Below, piece after piece: positions 51,719 to 60,982 of a DNA stretch of 64,000 nt; position 1 is the stretch's first letter; each line of letters starts with the position of its first letter. Under the pieces are notes generated by a model. That model was not told where the DNA came from. It saw only the letters and a list, made by a program, of their open reading frames with translations, and did not search any database. The translations under genes were made by a program, and so were the position numbers. The DNA lies in contig DAOUFM010000135.1 of NCBI GenBank assembly GCA_034429975.1, forward strand, positions 143,583 through 207,582, written 5' to 3'. Source of the stretch: UBA6170 sp034429975 (GTDB taxonomy: Bacteria > Chloroflexota > Anaerolineae > Anaerolineales > Anaerolineaceae).

Positions 51719-53380
51719 TTAATTGTCAGAAAGAGTATCACCCTTGTTTAGTTCTGAACTCGCAGGTTTGTCTTCCCCAATAAATGCAGCATTTTCTTTC
51801 ATTTTATTTACTTGATAATTACGTAAATGCTTTAAAGCTCTTTCTAGCTGTAAAGGTACTCTTCCCTTTTGCTTAAAATAATTATCTCTCGCATTCCACA
51901 ATTTGGATGAATATTCATTTATTAGTTCATTCATAATCATTGAGGGATCTTCCAGTGTCTCTCTTTTTTGGATAAAAGAAACAATGGGTAGGCTTTGAAT
52001 ATTTTTTGCTAAAAAGAGATTCCGGTTTTGGTCACGAATAGTTTTTAAAACTTTCGGATGAAGTTTTGCTGCATTCTCATTCGATAATTTCCAGGCTGAG
52101 ATATATTGATCCGGAATAACCGATGATTTAGAATACCAGGTGCCAACATTAATCCATTCCAGCTTCATACCAAATTTCTGTGCTTTACTATGGAAAGAAT
52201 TCGTAATATTTTCATAAAATAAATTTGAAAGCGCATTTCTTGTAATTGAACTTTCAAAAATTTGATTGGCGTGCAAGAAAAATTTTGAAGGTCTTTTTAA
52301 CTTCTGATGCTTTTTTCGAAAATACATGGGTGTGTGAAGAGGGGTATTGTTTTTAAATTTTGAATCCAAATGGCGATAAACTTTATATCGGCGAGTATGA
52401 GCCAGATTGTATTTTACTTTTTTAGAAATCTTATTTTGGAAATGAAGTTGCTTATTTACCTCAGGCGATCCAACAGCAGATACCAATTCACTAAAGCGGT
52501 GGCGGTTAATGAACTGTGTTAATTCAGTTCGGACCATGTCGACCAGAATGGCTGTCCAGGGGCCGGTTCCTAATTGATATACAAGCCAGTAAATTGACTC
52601 TTCTTTGAATGAATAAGGCTTCGCCAATGAAAAATTCTTTTCACTACGATCAATACTAAACAATAAACGAATATCTTTAATTTCCAAAGATATCCCATCA
52701 AAAGTCCTGGCTGAAATATTTAATGAGGCATTTTGATCACGAAGGTCAATAATTCTCCTTATTCTTTCAAAACTTTCCAACTCGATTGGTTTTTCTATCG
52801 AAGGACTAACAATTCTTGGTTCGCCATTGATTTTTTCAAAAACAACAGCATTTTCAAGATTTATTAAAACTTTCCCGGGTCCGCCAATGTTAAATATTGG
52901 TGATTTTTGATCTTCAGGTCGAACTCTGGCGTCTTCGATTTGAATTTGATAATAATCCGGAGATGAAAAAGCGGATTGTTTTATATATCTTTCGGCTATT
53001 GATTGTTCTTTGATATCAAAGATATCTGCAAGATAAATTGAAACGAGTTGTAAAGCAATTAAATAACCGAAATAAATCGTACCCATTACCAGGATTACAT
53101 CCCAGGCGAAAAAAAGTTCAAGAATATTTATAAAAGTTGCGGTAATTGGAAATTTTCCATTATAAAGAAAGTCTAACCAGGGATAATCGATCTCACCAGG
53201 GAGGTGAAATGTGAAAGCGCAAATGATCCAGGTCAAAAAAAACAATAACTGAAAGATGATCTTCCGGGTCGACCCTGCCTTAGCACTTGGTGAGAAAACT
53301 GAATTAACAAAAAAATTAATAAAACTAAATAAATTTTCTGATGAATTAATTTCATTTTCCAGTTGGGTATGCGGACTCAT
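51719..53380 (-). CDS. SPFH-like membrane protein, second of a pair
   Basis: 553 aa from the ATG at 53380, which overlaps the upstream stop by four bases (ATGA) and has GGAG upstream. N-terminal helices (about 35-60 and 85-125) precede a segment GGPGKVLINLENAVVFE, a VDLRxQ-like IIDLRDQNASLN and RTFDGISLEIKDIRLLFSI, the pattern of SPFH/Band-7 domains. A helical C-terminal part follows with basic, Lys/Arg-rich loops. The same pattern in the upstream gene suggests two paralogous subunits of one membrane assembly. The Glu/Ala-rich coiled coil of typical flotillins is not seen. Confidence 0.72.
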   Translation of the reverse strand: MSPHTQLENEINSSENLFSFINFFVNSVFSPSAKAGSTRKIIFQLLFFLTWIICAFTFHLPGEIDYPWLDFLYNGKFPITATFINILELFFAWDVILVMGTIYFGYLIALQLVSIYLADIFDIKEQSIAERYIKQSAFSSPDYYQIQIEDARVRPEDQKSPIFNIGGPGKVLINLENAVVFEKINGEPRIVSPSIEKPIELESFERIRRIIDLRDQNASLNISARTFDGISLEIKDIRLLFSIDRSEKNFSLAKPYSFKEESIYWLVYQLGTGPWTAILVDMVRTELTQFINRHRFSELVSAVGSPEVNKQLHFQNKISKKVKYNLAHTRRYKVYRHLDSKFKNNTPLHTPMYFRKKHQKLKRPSKFFLHANQIFESSITRNALSNLFYENITNSFHSKAQKFGMKLEWINVGTWYSKSSVIPDQYISAWKLSNENAAKLHPKVLKTIRDQNRNLFLAKNIQSLPIVSFIQKRETLEDPSMIMNELINEYSSKLWNARDNYFKQKGRVPLQLERALKHLRNYQVNKMKENAAFIGEDKPASSELNKGDTLSDN

Positions 53381-54750
53381 GGTTTGTCTCCTTGATAGCG
53401 TACCCATTCAATCAGATCAGAAATATCCTTATACTCATTTTTTAAAACTGCAGAAAGGTCAGGAGTTTGTGCAATAGTATCTAAGTTGCCTTGTAAAAGA
53501 GCAATTAAAATTTCTTTTTGGTTCAATTTTAAGTTATCCTGGATTGAACCTAAATATTTAGATGCGCCATAGGCATAATCCATAAGTCCCTGGTTTTGTC
53601 CATCCAGTGCCTGAAGTGCATGCTCCTGTTCGACAAATGATCTTTCTTTATTTGCCACGTCTAACCAGGATGTTTTCCAACGAGTTTGCAATTCTTCTTC
53701 GATCTGAAGCGGTAACCGGATGTTGGTGATACTAACATCCAACATCCGAATCCCTCGATTCTTAAGTAACTCAAATTCTTTGCTCAGCAAGTTTTCTTTG
53801 ATTTGGTTACCATAATTATCAAAGGGAAAGTAAGCGGATTGAGTTAAACGTAATTTTGTTTGGCTTGAAATTAAATCAATAATATTTTTTTCAGTTTTGT
53901 ATAAAGGGAACAATTCATTTAGCGTAAATTTTGAAATATATTCTCGGAATATGTCCATAACCAAATGAGCTGGTAAAGATTTCCAGCTAACAGATCTATT
54001 GGGGTTGTCAGCAGATTTTTCGATATCGATACTTTGCCCAATAATTGCTTTTTCTGCTGCTCGTGCATTAAATCCAAATGCTGAATTCCCTACTCCTGGG
54101 TTTGCATCGAGTTTGAACCGAATAGAGAAATTTACACATAGTTGAATACCATCTCTGGTAATAGCTAAAGATTCATTTCTCCTTTTCACCCGGGCTTCAT
54201 ATGCTGCTGGAGATTCTGTTTTTTGTATATGGGCAAAAGGATTCTCTTCCTGGCGTGGGCCAATAGATTGAGTTTGTATTTGTAAGTCAACAATTCCGGC
54301 AATCACATCATTTCGTTCTGTAAAAGCAATACCTGGTCCGATTGCGTTTTTAAATTTTACTGGTGTACGAATAACAGCTGCACTGGCTGTATCGAGGATC
54401 ACCACACCTGGTCCTTTTTTTAAGCGATCTATTTTTCTTTCTCTGAGTTCACCATTTTCAATGAAATAAGCTGGGCCATGATCGTCCAGGATGTAAAGAA
54501 GCAATCTTTTTAATCCGTTTATTCTTTGGTTTAAATCAAGGACAGGTAATGCAAATTGACTAAAGAAAAATAGTAAAAACAATGTTACTACGAGTAGTAA
54601 GAATGAAAGTAATGCCAGAACCGTAAAACTGATTTCAAATCCAGCATTATGGATTGTAAATGCAGTAACAATTAATATATATAGAAATATTTGAAAGTAA
54701 ATTTTTCTAAATTTTTGATGTTGATTTATTTTTTTTTGTCTGATTGTCAT
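53377..54750 (-). CDS. SPFH-like membrane protein, first of a pair
   Basis: 457 aa. Two hydrophobic helices near the N-terminus (about 18-67) are followed by GPGVVILDTASAAVI, GPGIAFTERNDVIAGIVDLQ and AITRDGIQLCVNFSIRFKLD, matching SPFH/Band-7 structure. Residues about 330-400 hold the SPFH-like RMLDVSITNIRLPLQIEEEL followed by a helical segment. It ends four bases inside the start of the paralogue. No Shine-Dalgarno precedes the ATG; a TAGAAT ends six bases upstream. Role unknown; SPFH proteins usually scaffold membranes or protease complexes. Confidence 0.75.
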   Translation of the reverse strand: MTIRQKKINQHQKFRKIYFQIFLYILIVTAFTIHNAGFEISFTVLALLSFLLLVVTLFLLFFFSQFALPVLDLNQRINGLKRLLLYILDDHGPAYFIENGELRERKIDRLKKGPGVVILDTASAAVIRTPVKFKNAIGPGIAFTERNDVIAGIVDLQIQTQSIGPRQEENPFAHIQKTESPAAYEARVKRRNESLAITRDGIQLCVNFSIRFKLDANPGVGNSAFGFNARAAEKAIIGQSIDIEKSADNPNRSVSWKSLPAHLVMDIFREYISKFTLNELFPLYKTEKNIIDLISSQTKLRLTQSAYFPFDNYGNQIKENLLSKEFELLKNRGIRMLDVSITNIRLPLQIEEELQTRWKTSWLDVANKERSFVEQEHALQALDGQNQGLMDYAYGASKYLGSIQDNLKLNQKEILIALLQGNLDTIAQTPDLSAVLKNEYKDISDLIEWVRYQGDKP

Positions 54751-54756
54751 TTTATT

Positions 54757-54762
54757 ATTCTA
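54757..54762 (-). promoter_or_regulatory. -10 box (TAGAAT) of a probable leaderless promoter
   Basis: On the minus strand TAGAAT ends six bases before the ATG at 54750, with no Shine-Dalgarno between. Confidence 0.5.
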
Positions 54763-54807
54763 TACCATTTTCTCATGATAAAGAATCAAATTTCGATTTA
54801 TTAATTT

Positions 54808-54813
54808 TATAGT
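54808..54813 (+). promoter_or_regulatory. -10 box (TATAGT) of the proline dehydrogenase gene
   Basis: TATAGT ends six bases before an ATG at 54820 and 36 bases before the preferred ATG at 54850, so the transcript would start near 54820. Confidence 0.45.
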
Positions 54814-54849
54814 AAGATTATGAAAATAAATAAAAGAACGAGGATTCCC

Positions 54850-55806
54850 ATGTTACGATCTTTGTTTATTCTCCTTTCAAAAGCCAAATGGGCACAAGAT
54901 TTAATCATGAAGTGGAGTTTTTCCTGGAAATTTGCATCCAGGTTTATTGCTGGAATAACAATTGATGAAGTCATTCAAGTCGCAAGAACGTTAAACCAAA
55001 AAGGCTTGAACGTTACGATAGATCATTTAGGTGAGAATACGATAAACCTTGAAGATACCATTGGAGCAACAAACGAAATCATTGAACTTCTAAATGCCAT
55101 AAACGAGAACGCTGTTCTGGCAAACGTCTCGATCAAATTAACACAATTAGGGTTATCCATCGATAAACAAGTTTGTAAAAATAATCTTGATAGGATACTC
55201 GAAAAAGCCCAGGATACAAATAATTTTATTCGTGTTGACATGGAAGATAGCACCCTGACTCAGCAGACTCTGGAGTTGGTTACTGAGGCGCATTCTTCAC
55301 ATCCTCACCTTGGTACAGTACTTCAAAGCTATCTATATCGGAGCCAACAAGATGTGTCCAATTTACTGAGCGAGTGTATTCCAATTCGAATGGTGAAAGG
55401 CGCTTACAAAGAATCAAGTAACGTGGCATTTCCCAGGAAAAAGGATGTTGATGCAAATTTTGATAAATTGACAGAGATGTGTTTGGAGAAAGTAAATGAG
55501 TGCAGAAATAAAATTGTTTTAACAGACAACCGTTTTCCACCTTCGATTGCTGTTGCGTCTCACGATGAAGAACGAATTAATCATGTAATTAAAGTCGCAG
55601 AGAATAAGAATATTTCAAAAGAATTATTCGAATTCCAGATGCTGTATGGGATTAGACGTGATTTACAGGACTATTATTCTGAAAAAGGATTTTCGGTGCG
55701 TGTATATGTGCCTTATGGTACTCATTGGTACCCTTACTTTATGAGAAGATTAGCTGAACGACCGGCAAATGTTTGGTTTTTTGTTTCTAATTTCTTTAAA
55801 AATTAA
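54850..55806 (+). CDS. Proline dehydrogenase
   Basis: 318 aa from the ATG at 54850, which has GAGG six bases upstream; an ATG at 54820 would add ten residues. The FAD-dependent PRODH barrel is recognised by VTIDHLGEN, NVSIKLTQLGL, RVDMEDSTLTQ, TVLQSYLYRSQQDV, IRMVKGAYKE, FEFQMLYGIRRDLQ and VYVPYGTHWYPYFMRRLAERPAN. It oxidises proline to pyrroline-5-carboxylate and passes electrons to quinones. The usual partner P5C dehydrogenase is not next to it. Confidence 0.93.
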   Translation: MLRSLFILLSKAKWAQDLIMKWSFSWKFASRFIAGITIDEVIQVARTLNQKGLNVTIDHLGENTINLEDTIGATNEIIELLNAINENAVLANVSIKLTQLGLSIDKQVCKNNLDRILEKAQDTNNFIRVDMEDSTLTQQTLELVTEAHSSHPHLGTVLQSYLYRSQQDVSNLLSECIPIRMVKGAYKESSNVAFPRKKDVDANFDKLTEMCLEKVNECRNKIVLTDNRFPPSIAVASHDEERINHVIKVAENKNISKELFEFQMLYGIRRDLQDYYSEKGFSVRVYVPYGTHWYPYFMRRLAERPANVWFFVSNFFKN

Positions 55807-55903
55807 TAATGATAGTTTATGAAAGAAAAATCCCCAGTCAGGTATGATAATGACGCAAAAAAGCTTTAAGTAAATAATTTTAAAAAGGAAATAAAAATAC
55901 CAA

Positions 55904-56788
55904 TTGGATCAAAAAAAACACAACAGTATCATTCGAAAGAACATAAATTTCCAAACATTGTTTATGTTTATCGTCAGCTATTCAGTTGGGGGAGGTCTGG
56001 TTTCATATCTTGGAAAACCAATAATCGGTGGGATATTCTGGTTAGGATTGGCTATTGTTTTATTATTTAATTTAAGCTCAGATTTTTTAATCGGATATTA
56101 TAAAACTCAGCTTTATTATCAGAATAATCGACAAAAAGAAATTATAAATTTGAAGAACAGTTTTTTGATTCTTTCCTTATGCTCATTGACGATTGGTGCA
56201 GCAATTACGGTTTTATTGATTGCAAAATCTGTTTTGGGCTATGGCTTGTGGGTTTTTCTGGGCCTTTATTTTGTCATTCTTGTCTGTAATTCCTTTCCAC
56301 CGTTTAATTTTTTCATAAGGGGATATGGTGAATTATTAATCACACTCAGTGTTATTGGATTATCCCCTCTTTTTTCATATTTCTTGCAAACAGGAGAATT
56401 ACATCCAACCTTATTGTTAATCACCTTCCCGGCCTCCTTTCTGCTTTTGGCCTTTTTTCTTGCACAATCCTTAGAAAACTATTATGAAAATGTTAATCAG
56501 AAAAAAAATAATCTGATGACAATTTTAGGTTGGAAAAATGGTATGAAATACCATAATTATTTTCTGCTGTTCGCTTACTTCCTATATGGGGTGTCGACTT
56601 TGTTCGGATTATCATTTATCCTCTATTTGCCTGCGATTGCTTCTCTTCCTATTGCTGGGATGCAATTTTGGGAAATGTGGAGGATTGGAGAAGGCTATAA
56701 ACCTAGGTGGAAATTGTTACGTTTATCCTCACTAGGATCGATTAGTGTTTTAGCATATTTTTTATTATTTATTTTGTGGTTGAGGTGA
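55904..56788 (+). CDS. UbiA-like prenyltransferase family membrane protein
   Basis: 294 aa with about eight transmembrane helices. The two Asp-rich motifs of UbiA/MenA enzymes are altered: the first reads NLSSDFLIGYYKTQ (one Asp), the second ENYYENVNQKKNNLMTILG where the Asp are Asn/Glu. The general layout and the NNLMTILGW equivalent of the TLAVxxG motif suggest this family. Reduced or changed catalytic residues may mean altered specificity or loss of activity. The start is TTG at 55904, with AAAGGAA too far upstream for ideal spacing. It is followed two bases later by moeA. Confidence 0.65.
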   Translation: MDQKKHNSIIRKNINFQTLFMFIVSYSVGGGLVSYLGKPIIGGIFWLGLAIVLLFNLSSDFLIGYYKTQLYYQNNRQKEIINLKNSFLILSLCSLTIGAAITVLLIAKSVLGYGLWVFLGLYFVILVCNSFPPFNFFIRGYGELLITLSVIGLSPLFSYFLQTGELHPTLLLITFPASFLLLAFFLAQSLENYYENVNQKKNNLMTILGWKNGMKYHNYFLLFAYFLYGVSTLFGLSFILYLPAIASLPIAGMQFWEMWRIGEGYKPRWKLLRLSSLGSISVLAYFLLFILWLR

Positions 56789-56789
56789 C

Positions 56790-58028
56790 ATGGCAGAATT
56801 TTTAGAATTATTACCCCCTCAAAACGCCATTGAGAAATTAATGAGTTATCTCGATGAGGTGGCGTTAAAAAATGAGACAATAAAGACAGAAGACGGGTTA
56901 CAGCGGGTTATTGCAAAAGATATAATTGCCAATGAAGAAATTCCGGCCTTTACCCGCAGCACTGTAGATGGATTTGCGGTCAACAGTCGAGACACTTATG
57001 GTGCCTCGGAAGCAATTCCGGCATTCTTTGAAATAATTGGTGAAATTAAAATGGGGAAATCCGCCGATTACCATTTAAAGAAAGGCCAGGTTTGCCTTAT
57101 CCATACAGGAGGAATGTTACCTGCTGGTGCTGATGCAGTGATAATGGTTGAAAACACACAATATTCCAACTTAACCGAAATTGAAATCTATAAAGCTGTA
57201 TCTTCCGGGGAAAACGTTGTGATGAAAGGGGAAGATATCAAAGAAGGTGATCTGGTCTTTTCAAAAGGAACAACATTGCGACCTGTAGAAATAGGTGCTC
57301 TTATGGCTTTAGGAATTACAGAAGTACCGGTTTACCAAATTCCTCATGTTGGTATTGTGTCAACAGGGGATGAGTTGGTTCAACCAAATGAAAATCCAAA
57401 ATTAGGTGAGGTCAGAGATATCAATACCTATACTTTAAGCTCAATTGTTAAAGAAATGGGAGGGATTCCTAAAAACTATCCAATTGTTCGTGATAACGAA
57501 GAAAAATTGTTTCTGGCTTTAAAAAAAGCGCATCAGGAAAATGATTTAGTAATTGCTACAGCCGGGTCATCTGCGAGTGTTCGAGATTTTACGGCTAAGG
57601 CAATTAGAAAATTGGGCGAACCAGGAGTTTTAGTTCACGGGATTAACGTAAGACCTGGAAAGCCCACTATTTTAGCCTTTGCTGATAAAAAACCCATTGT
57701 CGGACTTCCGGGTAACCCGGTGAGTGCTTTTGTAATTGCTCATATGGTTCTAAAATCATTATTACCCAAATTGCGTGGGGAGTTATCCTCACGGACTAAG
57801 ATGATTAAAGGGCTTGTAACGATCAATATGTCTTCGATGGCAGGCAGAGAAGATTGGTTTCCGATCCGTTTTACAGGAGATTATCAGAATGGAATTCCTC
57901 TGGTAGAACCAATTTTTTATAAGAGTAATTTAATTTTCACTTTAATTTCTGCAAACGGTTTAGCAAGAATTGAGCCGAATCGAACTGGTTTGGATGAATT
58001 ATCAGAAGTTGAAATTCTACTAATTTAA
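56790..58028 (+). CDS. moeA: Molybdopterin molybdenumtransferase MoeA
   Basis: 412 aa. Motifs include IPAFTRSTVDGFAVNS, HTGGMLPAGADAVIMVE, ISTGDEL (VSTGDELVQP), TAGSSASVRDFT and VGLPGNPVSAFV, all typical of MoeA. It inserts molybdate or tungstate into the adenylylated pterin. AGGTGA precedes the ATG. It is followed by the MoeA-PBP fusion, so the pair may make or regulate a specific metal cofactor. Confidence 0.95.
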   Translation: MAEFLELLPPQNAIEKLMSYLDEVALKNETIKTEDGLQRVIAKDIIANEEIPAFTRSTVDGFAVNSRDTYGASEAIPAFFEIIGEIKMGKSADYHLKKGQVCLIHTGGMLPAGADAVIMVENTQYSNLTEIEIYKAVSSGENVVMKGEDIKEGDLVFSKGTTLRPVEIGALMALGITEVPVYQIPHVGIVSTGDELVQPNENPKLGEVRDINTYTLSSIVKEMGGIPKNYPIVRDNEEKLFLALKKAHQENDLVIATAGSSASVRDFTAKAIRKLGEPGVLVHGINVRPGKPTILAFADKKPIVGLPGNPVSAFVIAHMVLKSLLPKLRGELSSRTKMIKGLVTINMSSMAGREDWFPIRFTGDYQNGIPLVEPIFYKSNLIFTLISANGLARIEPNRTGLDELSEVEILLI

Positions 58029-58040
58029 AAAAAGGAAATT

Positions 58041-59999
58041 ATGAGCGTTTATTTACACGACATTCCACTGAAAGAAGCAAAAGATAAATTTTATTCTGAA
58101 CTTGATAAAAATGGTCTACGGGGTATTTTAAAAACCGAGTTTTTTGATCTTAATGAAAAACTTGTTGGACGTATTTTGGCGCAGCCGATTTGGGCAAAAA
58201 TATCTTCTCCTCATTATCATGCGTCAGCAATGGATGGATTTGCAATCAGGTCCGAAGAGACACAAAAAGCAATGCCGACCCATCCTGTCATTTTGCGTAT
58301 AGATGAGCAAGCAGTTTATGTTGATACCGGGGATCCAATTCCAGATTGGACAAATTGTGTCATTCCAATTGAAAACACCGAAGCACTCAACCATGTGGGT
58401 GAAATTGATGGAGAAAAGAGAAAACCCTATGCAATCCGGATTCGTCAATCCATTGCTCCCTGGTTGCACGTCAGGCCAATGGGTGAAGATATTGTCGCAA
58501 CTGAATTGGTTTTACCTGCCAATCGAGTATTAATTCCAGTCGATTTAGGAGCGATTGCAGCATGTGGCCAAACGAAAGTTGAAGTTGTAAAAAAGCCGCT
58601 TGTTTCCATACTTCCAACTGGGACCGAGTTGGTGAAAATTGGTGAAGAATTAAAAAGAGGGGACATTATTGAATATAATTCTATGGTTTTAGCTGCCCAG
58701 GTTATACAATGGGGCGGAGAAGCGCAACGGTATCCGATTACCAGAGATAATTTTGATGAGATCTGTGAACGAGTGCTGGATGCCGCCAATCATTCAGATT
58801 TGATTTTGTTAAACGCCGGGTCATCAGCCGGATCAGAAGATTTTTCCTCAATGGTTATTGATAAATTAGGAGAAGTCTTCGTTCATGGAATTGCTGTCAG
58901 ACCTGGACATCCGGTGATTTTGGGGATGATTAAAAACCAGAATAATAAAAATATTCCAATTATTGGAATTCCGGGTTATCCGGTTTCAGCAGCCCTAACT
59001 GGAGAGATATTTGTCAAACCATTAATTTTTGAATGGTTAGGAAAAATTGGTCGACAAGATGAGGTTGTTGAGGCTGAAATAACCCGGAAAATTACATCTC
59101 CAGCTGGTGATGACGATTATCTGCGTGTAGTTGTGGGTCGTGTTGGTGAGCGAGTTTTGGCTGCTCCGCTTTCCCGAGGTGCGGGGGTTATCACGTCGAT
59201 GGTAAGATCTGATGGATACGCCATAATCCCGCGAGGAATTCAAGGGAAGGAAGCTGGCGAGAAGATTTCGGTAATTTTGAGTAAAGACAAGTCAATTATT
59301 GATAATACGTTAATGGTTATTGGCTCCCATGATCTGACGATTGATTTGCTGGCTGAGTATTTGTCGATAAAGGCCAAGAAATTGGTTTCCGCAAATGTTG
59401 GTAGTTTGGGTGGTTTAATATCAATTAATCGAGGGGAAGCCCATTTTGCTGGTTCTCACCTTTTTGATCCTAAAGATGGCACTTTTAATGTCAATTATGT
59501 TAAAAAATATATACCTGACAAAAAAGTGAAAATTATTCCATGGGTTTATAGAGAACAAGGACTAATTGTTGAGAAAGGTAACCCTAAAAAAATATTTACA
59601 TTGGAAGACCTAAGAAGAAAAGAAGTTCGTTATATCAACCGTCAGAGAGGGGCTGGCACAAGGATTTTGCTTGATTATTATTTAGATCAAATCAGCATAC
59701 TTCCAGAGGAGGTAAATGGATATGATCAGGAAGAATATACTCATTTAAATGTTGCAGCCGATATTCAGTCAAAGCGGGCGGATACAGGTTTAGGTATAAC
59801 CGCTGCTGCCAGAGCATTGGATTTGGATTTTGTCCCTTTATTTAAAGAAAGATATGATTTGATAGTTCCGGAAGAAATTTATGATTCTGAGATCTTCCAA
59901 TCTGTTTTGGAAGCAATGAAAGATGAAAAATTCCGAACGCGTGTACAGGCTTTGCCAGGCTATGATATATCTTGTATGGGTGAAGAATTGTTACAATAA
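58041..59999 (+). CDS. MoeA-like protein fused to a PBP-like domain
   Basis: 652 aa. Residues about 1-410 form a MoeA domain (SSPHYHASAMDGFAIRS, VDTGDPIPDWTNCVIP, LPTGTELVKIGEEL, NAGSSAGSEDFSS, IGIPGYPVSAALTG). Residues about 430-650 form a periplasmic-binding-protein-like PF12727-type domain (GSHDLTIDLLAEYL, GAGTRILLDYYLDQ, ADTGLGITAAARALDLDFVP). It resembles the cytoplasmic MoeA-PBP fusions of archaea and Clostridia, in which the second domain may bind molybdate, tungstate or a pterin. An AAGGA lies before the ATG. Confidence 0.92.
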   Translation: MSVYLHDIPLKEAKDKFYSELDKNGLRGILKTEFFDLNEKLVGRILAQPIWAKISSPHYHASAMDGFAIRSEETQKAMPTHPVILRIDEQAVYVDTGDPIPDWTNCVIPIENTEALNHVGEIDGEKRKPYAIRIRQSIAPWLHVRPMGEDIVATELVLPANRVLIPVDLGAIAACGQTKVEVVKKPLVSILPTGTELVKIGEELKRGDIIEYNSMVLAAQVIQWGGEAQRYPITRDNFDEICERVLDAANHSDLILLNAGSSAGSEDFSSMVIDKLGEVFVHGIAVRPGHPVILGMIKNQNNKNIPIIGIPGYPVSAALTGEIFVKPLIFEWLGKIGRQDEVVEAEITRKITSPAGDDDYLRVVVGRVGERVLAAPLSRGAGVITSMVRSDGYAIIPRGIQGKEAGEKISVILSKDKSIIDNTLMVIGSHDLTIDLLAEYLSIKAKKLVSANVGSLGGLISINRGEAHFAGSHLFDPKDGTFNVNYVKKYIPDKKVKIIPWVYREQGLIVEKGNPKKIFTLEDLRRKEVRYINRQRGAGTRILLDYYLDQISILPEEVNGYDQEEYTHLNVAADIQSKRADTGLGITAAARALDLDFVPLFKERYDLIVPEEIYDSEIFQSVLEAMKDEKFRTRVQALPGYDISCMGEELLQ

Positions 60000-60020
60000 A
60001 AACGCATAAAGGAGGAAAAA

Positions 60021-60476
60021 ATGATTGAAAAGAATATTATTGCGCCAGATTTTGAATTATTAGATGAAAACGAAGAACCTCATAAACTGAGTGACTATAT
60101 GGGAAAACCTGTAATCCTTTATTTCTATCCAAAAGATGACACGCCTGGCTGCACAACTGAAGCCTGTGAATTTCGAGATGATTATGATGTATATACTAAG
60201 GCTGGGGTAGTAATTTTAGGCGTTAGCCCAGATTCACCGAAATCACACAAAAAATTTAAAGAGAAATATCATTTACCCTTCACATTATTGGCTGACGTTG
60301 ATCACAAAGTCTGCGAACTTTATGGTGTTTGGGGAGAAAAATCAATGTATGGGAAAAAATATTATGGGGTAATGAGAACTTCCTTTTTAATTAACTCAGA
60401 AGGAAAGTTAGTTGAAATATTTGAAAACGTAAAACCAAAAGGTCATAGCCAACAAGTTCTGGCCGCTCTTAATTAA
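60021..60476 (+). CDS. bcp: Thioredoxin-dependent peroxiredoxin Bcp
   Basis: 151 aa. The active site is FYPKDDTPGCTTEACEFRDD with peroxidatic and resolving Cys five apart, as in Bcp/PrxQ. PFTLLADVDHKVCELYGVWGEK and YGVMRTSFLI are other family motifs. It reduces peroxides in the cytoplasm. A strong AAAGGAGG precedes the ATG. It ends in the bidirectional terminator shared with the rrf2 gene. Confidence 0.95.
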   Translation: MIEKNIIAPDFELLDENEEPHKLSDYMGKPVILYFYPKDDTPGCTTEACEFRDDYDVYTKAGVVILGVSPDSPKSHKKFKEKYHLPFTLLADVDHKVCELYGVWGEKSMYGKKYYGVMRTSFLINSEGKLVEIFENVKPKGHSQQVLAALN

Positions 60477-60492
60477 AAACACTAACAATTAC

Positions 60493-60528
60493 TTCAAAAA
60501 AACCAGAAATTTTTCTGGTTTTTTTGAA
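60493..60528. terminator. Bidirectional terminator between bcp and the rrf2 gene
   Basis: A perfect 17-base palindrome arm pair around a two-base loop, with A-runs and T-runs at both ends and a CCAG/CTGG core. Confidence 0.92.
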
Positions 60529-60544
60529 TTCTTTGAAATGTTTT

Positions 60545-60982
60545 CTAATTACCTTCTTCGATCAAAGATATGATTAATTCATTTTGGCAAAGGTCACCAA
60601 AATTAATGCCGGAGAGAAAATCAACAATTTTGTCTTGAAGAAATGCCCACATTGTTCGAGAAGTACAATCACCCATATCAGAATAATCTGAATTTTCTGA
60701 GAGACATGAATTGATACATATTTTCCCTTCTAATGATTCAGTAACATCAAGCACAGAAATTTCATCTGGTGCCTTATTCAGCCTTATCCCACCGCGTGGT
60801 CCAGGAGTAGCTTTGATTAACCCTGCTTGCATAAGAGAATGTCCAATTTGATGTAAAAAAGGTAAAGGTATTTCTAATGTTTTTGAAAGTTTGGCCGTTG
60901 GAATAGGAGTGCCATCAAATTCTTTTGCTAAAGCTACCATTAATTTTATTCCGTAATCCAATTTGCGACTTATACGAAACAT
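60545..60982 (-). CDS. Rrf2 family transcriptional regulator
   Basis: 145 aa. The N-terminal winged helix reads ISRKLDYGIKLMVALAKEFD and GLIKATPGPRGGIRLNKAPD, typical for IscR/NsrR-type Rrf2 proteins. Three cysteines (ICINSC and DCTSR) lie where Fe-S ligands usually sit, so it may bind an iron-sulfur cluster and sense redox state, NO or iron. It is divergent from the cytochrome lipoprotein gene, which could be a target. Confidence 0.9.
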   Translation of the reverse strand: MFRISRKLDYGIKLMVALAKEFDGTPIPTAKLSKTLEIPLPFLHQIGHSLMQAGLIKATPGPRGGIRLNKAPDEISVLDVTESLEGKICINSCLSENSDYSDMGDCTSRTMWAFLQDKIVDFLSGINFGDLCQNELIISLIEEGN

